A DNA stretch of 24,658 nt from a virus. Shown here piece after piece: positions 21,998 to 24,658 of the stretch. Within the stretch, counting starts at the first letter, position 1. Every line of letters begins with the position of its first letter. The stretch spans positions 1-24,658 of the IMG/VR virus record IMGVR_UViG_3300009684_000166; one strand, given 5' to 3'. A program made the position numbers and the translations under genes. The notes under the pieces are model-generated. The model was not told the origin of the DNA and made no database searches. It was given only the letters and a program-made list of their open reading frames with translations.

Positions 21998-22499
21998 TTA
22001 TAGCCTTTTTTAATTCGTGTTTTATTTTCTTTACAACTGCAAATACATGATCCTTTGGGATGTCAAAATACTTTGCTACATCAACACAACTGCGTAATTC
22101 AACGTATTTATTAAATATTATTGATTCGTGCGCTTCCATAGGATTGCCTGCAAGTTTTGTTTGTAAAATTTTTTCCGCAATTTGTACCGTACGTAATGGT
22201 ATTGAATTACCATTTTGACTGCTAATGTAATTAAACGCTTTTTCAATTTCGTTTTTTCTGTATTTGTTATAAAAAGGACTGCGGTTTGATGTACCCATCG
22301 TCCAAATAATCTGCATTGCAAACCCTATAATATTACCTTCCTTTGATATTTTTTTTAGTTTGTTGCAATCGTATTCAAGCAATACAATTGCTAGTTCCTG
22401 TTTTAAATCCGCCTGAAGTTCTGCGGGTTGAATTTTGCCGATAAGTTCGTTTATCTTGTCATTGTTATACAACTCGGTTATAATGTCGTTACAATTCAC
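21990..22499 (-). CDS. Sigma-factor-like phage regulator
   Basis: 169 residues. The N-terminal part (IQPAELQADLKQELAIVLLE) resembles the start of region 2 of small sigma-like proteins in Bacteroidota phages. The middle part has SPFYNKYRKNEIEKAFNYI, and the C-terminal SCVDVAKYFDIPKDHVFAVV reads as a helix-turn-helix (region 4-like). It stands between the early replication/nuclease genes and the late block, where a late-gene activator would be expected. Role in recruiting RNA polymerase is inference; the promoter -10 binding aromatic residues are not obvious. ATG at 22499 follows a 9-base gap. Confidence 0.72.
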   Translation of the reverse strand: MNCNDIITELYNNDKINELIGKIQPAELQADLKQELAIVLLEYDCNKLKKISKEGNIIGFAMQIIWTMGTSNRSPFYNKYRKNEIEKAFNYISSQNGNSIPLRTVQIAEKILQTKLAGNPMEAHESIIFNKYVELRSCVDVAKYFDIPKDHVFAVVKKIKHELKKAING

Positions 22500-22508
22500 A
22501 AATTAAAG

Positions 22509-22784
22509 TTATAATATAATTTGCAATAATTCATCTAAATTTTTTATTATTGAAATTTGCCCACTCCATTCTTGATGGAATTTTACCTCATCGGGTGTAA
22601 GTTTACGTGCCGAAGGTGGTTTATTTCCGTCTTTAATTTCGATTAGATAGTTAATGCCTTTGTAACCTATTACGATATCTGGGAATCCTTTGCCGACTTC
22701 GTGCGTACTAAATACGCTTAGGTTTGGAATATTGCGAAGTGCTTTTATTATTTCGGCGTGGTTGCTATCCGTTCTTTTTATCAT
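22509..22784 (-). CDS. VRR-NUC domain nuclease
   Basis: 91 residues, a single compact domain. SNHAEIIKALR gives the first helix (E11). GKGFPDIVIGYKG contains the catalytic Asp (D36) of the PD motif, YLIEIKDG supplies E49 and K51 (E-x-K), and PPSARKLTPDEVKFHQEW is the signature following segment of virus-type VRR-NUC proteins. This family holds stand-alone phage nucleases thought to act in DNA repair, recombination or structure cutting. It lies in the early region next to the GIY-YIG gene and the sigma-like gene. Very sure of the family. Confidence 0.93.
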   Translation of the reverse strand: MIKRTDSNHAEIIKALRNIPNLSVFSTHEVGKGFPDIVIGYKGINYLIEIKDGNKPPSARKLTPDEVKFHQEWSGQISIIKNLDELLQIIL

Positions 22785-22787
22785 TTA

Positions 22788-23066
22788 TTATCGATATAAA
22801 TATTGAATATTATCAGCTGGCTTGTATTTTTTTATAAATGATTTTTCAGTTATTTTTGAATCATTTTTATTTTTAAATTCAAACAATTCAACCCTATCAA
22901 AATTTTTTGTTCCTTTATGCTGAATTAATCTATAATAAATACTGCTACTGCAACCAATATAAACATATTTTCTTTTTGATTTTAAAATGTAAACAAAAAA
23001 CCGACCGTATAATTTTTTAAATCTTACGTCTATTTCACTTTTACAAAAATTATATCCTGTAATCAT
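22788..23066 (-). CDS. GIY-YIG-type nuclease
   Basis: 92 residues. FFVYILKSKRKYVYIGCSSS (about 23-42) contains the paired VYI ... YIG elements of the domain; YYRLIQHKG (43-51) carries the expected Arg and His. The catalytic-position Glu lies in KITEKSFIKKYKP, with the conserved Asn in ADNIQ. The domain covers most of the protein, so a minimal stand-alone nuclease or a homing-type enzyme is likely. It overlaps the upstream gene by ATGA (23063-23066) and ends three bases before the VRR-NUC start. Confidence 0.83.
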   Translation of the reverse strand: MITGYNFCKSEIDVRFKKLYGRFFVYILKSKRKYVYIGCSSSIYYRLIQHKGTKNFDRVELFEFKNKNDSKITEKSFIKKYKPADNIQYLYR

Positions 23067-23383
23067 TTTTTGTTTTGTTTTATAAAGTTATCAATAAAAG
23101 TTTCTACTTCGTTTCGCTGGTCTTCATTTAGATAAATTATTTTATCGTTAATGCTTTCAATTATAAACGAATCCGCCAACTCTTTTTTTAATATCGCCCT
23201 GTTTTTATCCGTTAATTTATGATCTATTGAATTAATTATAATGTCGCATTTGATAATGTACGAATTAAATAAATCTTTGGTTGATGAAGCGCAGTCGCGT
23301 TTAACATCTTCGAAGTATATCTTGGCGTTGTTAATATGATGCAATGCTTTTGCAAGTGAAAATGTGTTATCGCTAAAATTCAT
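23063..23383 (-). CDS. Unknown early phage protein (106 aa)
   Basis: 106 residues, helical, Lys/Asp/Ile-rich, no signal or membrane segment and only two Cys. The first half (FSLAKALHHINNAKIYFEDV) and the second (IINSIDHKLTDKNRAILKKE) look like amphipathic helices, and the C-terminus is NQRNEVETF-like and charged. I do not recognise the family. ATGA overlaps on both sides (23380-23383 and 23063-23066) place it firmly in the early operon between a replication-region gene and a nuclease. Confidence 0.75.
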   Translation of the reverse strand: MNFSDNTFSLAKALHHINNAKIYFEDVKRDCASSTKDLFNSYIIKCDIIINSIDHKLTDKNRAILKKELADSFIIESINDKIIYLNEDQRNEVETFIDNFIKQNKK

Positions 23384-24111
23384 TTTTTTAAGTATTCGTT
23401 TATAAAAATTCGTTTAAAAATATTGTTTATTGTGCTTAAATCTTTGTCGCTAATTTTTTCAAAATTATTCGCCTTTAATTTTAGAAAATCGGCATAAGAT
23501 TGCTTTTCGCCAAATAGTTCAAAATTTCGCCTCAATTCGTTTTCGTGTACTCTTACCGCCCTACTATAATAATCAGCCTTTAAATCGTCTGTAATAGCAT
23601 GGAGAGAGTATTTTAATATCCAATCGTACAAATACAAAGGTAAAATTTTGAAATCGTAATCTTTTTTGCGCCATTCTTCGATTTCGTTTAACCGTTCTTC
23701 GTCGCTCATCTGGTAAGCGATTTCTTTTAATTTCGGAGGTGGCGTTGCAAGTATGCGCTCATTGTTAAAAATTCGGTATGCGTCCATAATTCTGCAAAAG
23801 TATGGAAGCGTAAATTGGTCGTAGTGTTTGACATCAACGTCAAGTTTTCCAGTAACTGCAAACTCAAAAGCCTCGATTATTTCGTTTATTGTTTTATGTC
23901 CAAAGTTTTTTTTAATAAAAGTAACGTTAAACATATCTTCCTCTGCTGTTGGATATTGCACTTTGCGAAGTCCAATTAATAAAAATATCCTGTGAAGTAT
24001 TGGGATTAATTCAGCGTTGGATAAGGTTATAATTTTCGTCGAGTTCTGGCATCCCGTTAACCCATCTGTTTGCGTATTCGTTTTGTAGTTGCTGATTTGT
24101 TGGTTTTGCAT
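23380..24111 (-). CDS. Replication-region protein of unknown function
   Basis: 243 residues. Residues about 28-95 (TLSNAELIPILHRIFLLIG, PTAEEDMFNVTFIKKNFG, TINEIIEAFEFAVTGKLD) form a conserved-looking helical domain that I associate with proteins behind DUF4373-like replication proteins in Bacteroidota phages. Conserved sequence begins close to the ATG, so the 101-base overlap with the upstream gene appears real. The rest is helical and charged (DEERLNEIEEWRKKDYD). A helper in replication initiation, such as a helicase loader, is possible, but there is no P-loop and the function is inference. Confidence 0.75.
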   Translation of the reverse strand: MQNQQISNYKTNTQTDGLTGCQNSTKIITLSNAELIPILHRIFLLIGLRKVQYPTAEEDMFNVTFIKKNFGHKTINEIIEAFEFAVTGKLDVDVKHYDQFTLPYFCRIMDAYRIFNNERILATPPPKLKEIAYQMSDEERLNEIEEWRKKDYDFKILPLYLYDWILKYSLHAITDDLKADYYSRAVRVHENELRRNFELFGEKQSYADFLKLKANNFEKISDKDLSTINNIFKRIFINEYLKK

Positions 24112-24658
24112 TTTGATTAGTTTTTAGTTCAAATAATCCTTTGTAGCCATTCGCGATTGATTGGTGAATAATTTCGCGGGCGGTATTCTGGTTTTGATTT
24201 GATAATTTGTAAAGTGAGTTAAACGCGATTTGTTCTGTTTCGATTGTTTTGTATGTAAATTTAAAATTTGTTTTTTTAAAATTTAACCACGTATTCCAAT
24301 CATTTAAAAAATCTTCACTAAAACTATTAGTTATAATAGTTTTATTTACTTTCCTTTCCTTTCCTTTTCTTTGTTTAGCAGGTTGTTCAACAGTCTGTTC
24401 AACACCCTGTTCAACAGTCTGTTGAATTTTAGTTGATTTTCTTTTGTTTGCGCTTAACTTTCCGCGTTCAGATGCGCTTATTTTTATTTGATTAACCTTT
24501 TCTAAATGCTCATTTAATCGGATGCTAAAAAATAAATCGTCTGTAATTTCAAATAAACCAAAAGCATTTACAACGGCGTTTACTTTGGCTTCGGTAGTGT
24601 GCATTTGCATTGCTAAAACAGGAATTAATTGTAAAGGCAACGTGCCTCCAGATTCGGC
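24011..24658 (-). CDS. DUF4373-like (Lin1244/Lin1753-type) replication protein, 5' end missing
   Basis: The frame is open to the right window edge, so the true start lies outside; the TTG at 24640 is only the first possible start codon inside. The N-terminal part (LIPVLAMQMHTTEAKVNAVV, AFGLFEITDDLFFSIRLNEH) matches the end of the DUF4373 domain of phage replication proteins, followed by the usual ASERGKLSANKRK basic region. A linker with a four-residue repeat (QTVE, QGVE, QTVE) and a Lys/Arg tract follows. The C-terminal domain (FLNDWNTWLNFKKTNFKFTY, ANGYKGLFEL) resembles the second half of these proteins. Role: probable initiator binding the phage origin. Repeats inside the gene may themselves be the origin. 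Confidence 0.82.
   Translation of the reverse strand, partial: AESGGTLPLQLIPVLAMQMHTTEAKVNAVVNAFGLFEITDDLFFSIRLNEHLEKVNQIKISASERGKLSANKRKSTKIQQTVEQGVEQTVEQPAKQRKGKERKVNKTIITNSFSEDFLNDWNTWLNFKKTNFKFTYKTIETEQIAFNSLYKLSNQNQNTAREIIHQSIANGYKGLFELKTNQNAKPTNQQLQNEYANRWVNGMPELDENYNLIQR
24319..24344. repeat. Perfect 11-bp inverted repeat, AT-rich, beside the 12-bp repeats
   Basis: TAAAACTATTA (24319-24329) and TAATAGTTTTA (24334-24344) are perfect complements around a 4-base GTTA centre. It lies inside the replication gene, 4 bases from the pyrimidine-only tract and 42 bases from the 12-bp repeats. No GC pairs except two, so a terminator is unlikely; an origin or binding-site role is possible. Confidence 0.75.
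24386..24421. repeat. Three tandem 12-bp repeats (iteron-like) in the replication gene
   Basis: On the plus strand TTCAACAGTCTG (24386-24397), TTCAACACCCTG (24398-24409) and TTCAACAGTCTG (24410-24421). Degenerate copies lie on both sides (24374-24385, 24422-24433). On the minus strand the unit encodes the peptide repeat QTVE/QGVE. Neighbouring unit borders form CTGTT-AACAG inverted arms. A pyrimidine-only tract (24349-24372) lies next to it. Confidence 0.85.

Noticed and set aside
1-24658. Alternative genetic code (TGA recoded) as explanation of the tape-measure stop
   Set aside because: TGA ends several genes here at ATGA overlaps, and only one in-frame TGA is found in the whole late region.
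1-24658. CRISPR arrays, tRNA genes, insertion sequences, retroelements, toxin-antitoxin pairs or anti-phage operons
   Set aside because: I saw no spaced repeats, cloverleaf-like segments, terminal inverted repeats with transposase, reverse transcriptase or paired toxin genes. tRNA absence rests on reading only, without a scan program.

Overview
The window looks like a contiguous piece of a tailed-phage or prophage genome (siphovirus-like, HK97-type head) infecting a member of the Bacteroidota, probably a flavobacterium-like host. The basis is the low GC content, A/T-rich leaders without Shine-Dalgarno sequences, many ATGA stop-start overlaps, and families I associate with Bacteroidota phages (DUF6712-like connector, major capsid protein with an ICPKNFE motif, XkdF-like multidomain protease, DUF4373-like replication protein). 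Every gene I can support lies on the minus strand, so transcription runs from high to low coordinates. No integrase, attachment site, tRNA, rRNA or CRISPR array was seen, so phage versus prophage cannot be decided.

From right to left: a DUF4373-like replication protein cut by the right edge (24011-24658), with an origin-like set of repeats inside it; two replication-region proteins of unknown role; small GIY-YIG and VRR-NUC nucleases; a sigma-like regulator; a CxxC membrane protein. Next comes an accessory block (18557-21755) of one GT-B glycosyltransferase, two GT-A glycosyltransferases, a SAM methyltransferase and a small Cys-rich protein. It is followed by a ParB-DNA methyltransferase fusion and an HNH nuclease. 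The packaging region holds a terminase small subunit candidate, three consecutive tiny membrane proteins (32, 89 and 80 aa; the first is newly called here) and the terminase large subunit.

The late region has an unusual order: tail genes follow TerL directly (tail assembly chaperone, HK97-gp10-like protein, minor tail proteins, tape measure), then protease, scaffold-like protein, major capsid protein, probable tail-tube protein, portal and connectors. At the left edge is a secreted fibre-like protein, cut by the window end. The chaperone gene carries a T9 slippery run that opens a 91-codon -1 extension, a G/GT-type programmed frameshift. Two intrinsic terminators sit on either side of the gene after the capsid gene and probably set protein ratios.

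Two lesions lie within 1.5 kb of each other. The tape-measure frame is split by one in-frame TGA (9088-9090), and the large minor tail protein is split by a -1 frame change between 10600 and 10539. They suggest a decaying prophage or base-level assembly errors. The most unusual single gene is 6371-7756, where a Cys-rich cluster and a HAD-phosphatase-like domain sit inside a prohead protease.
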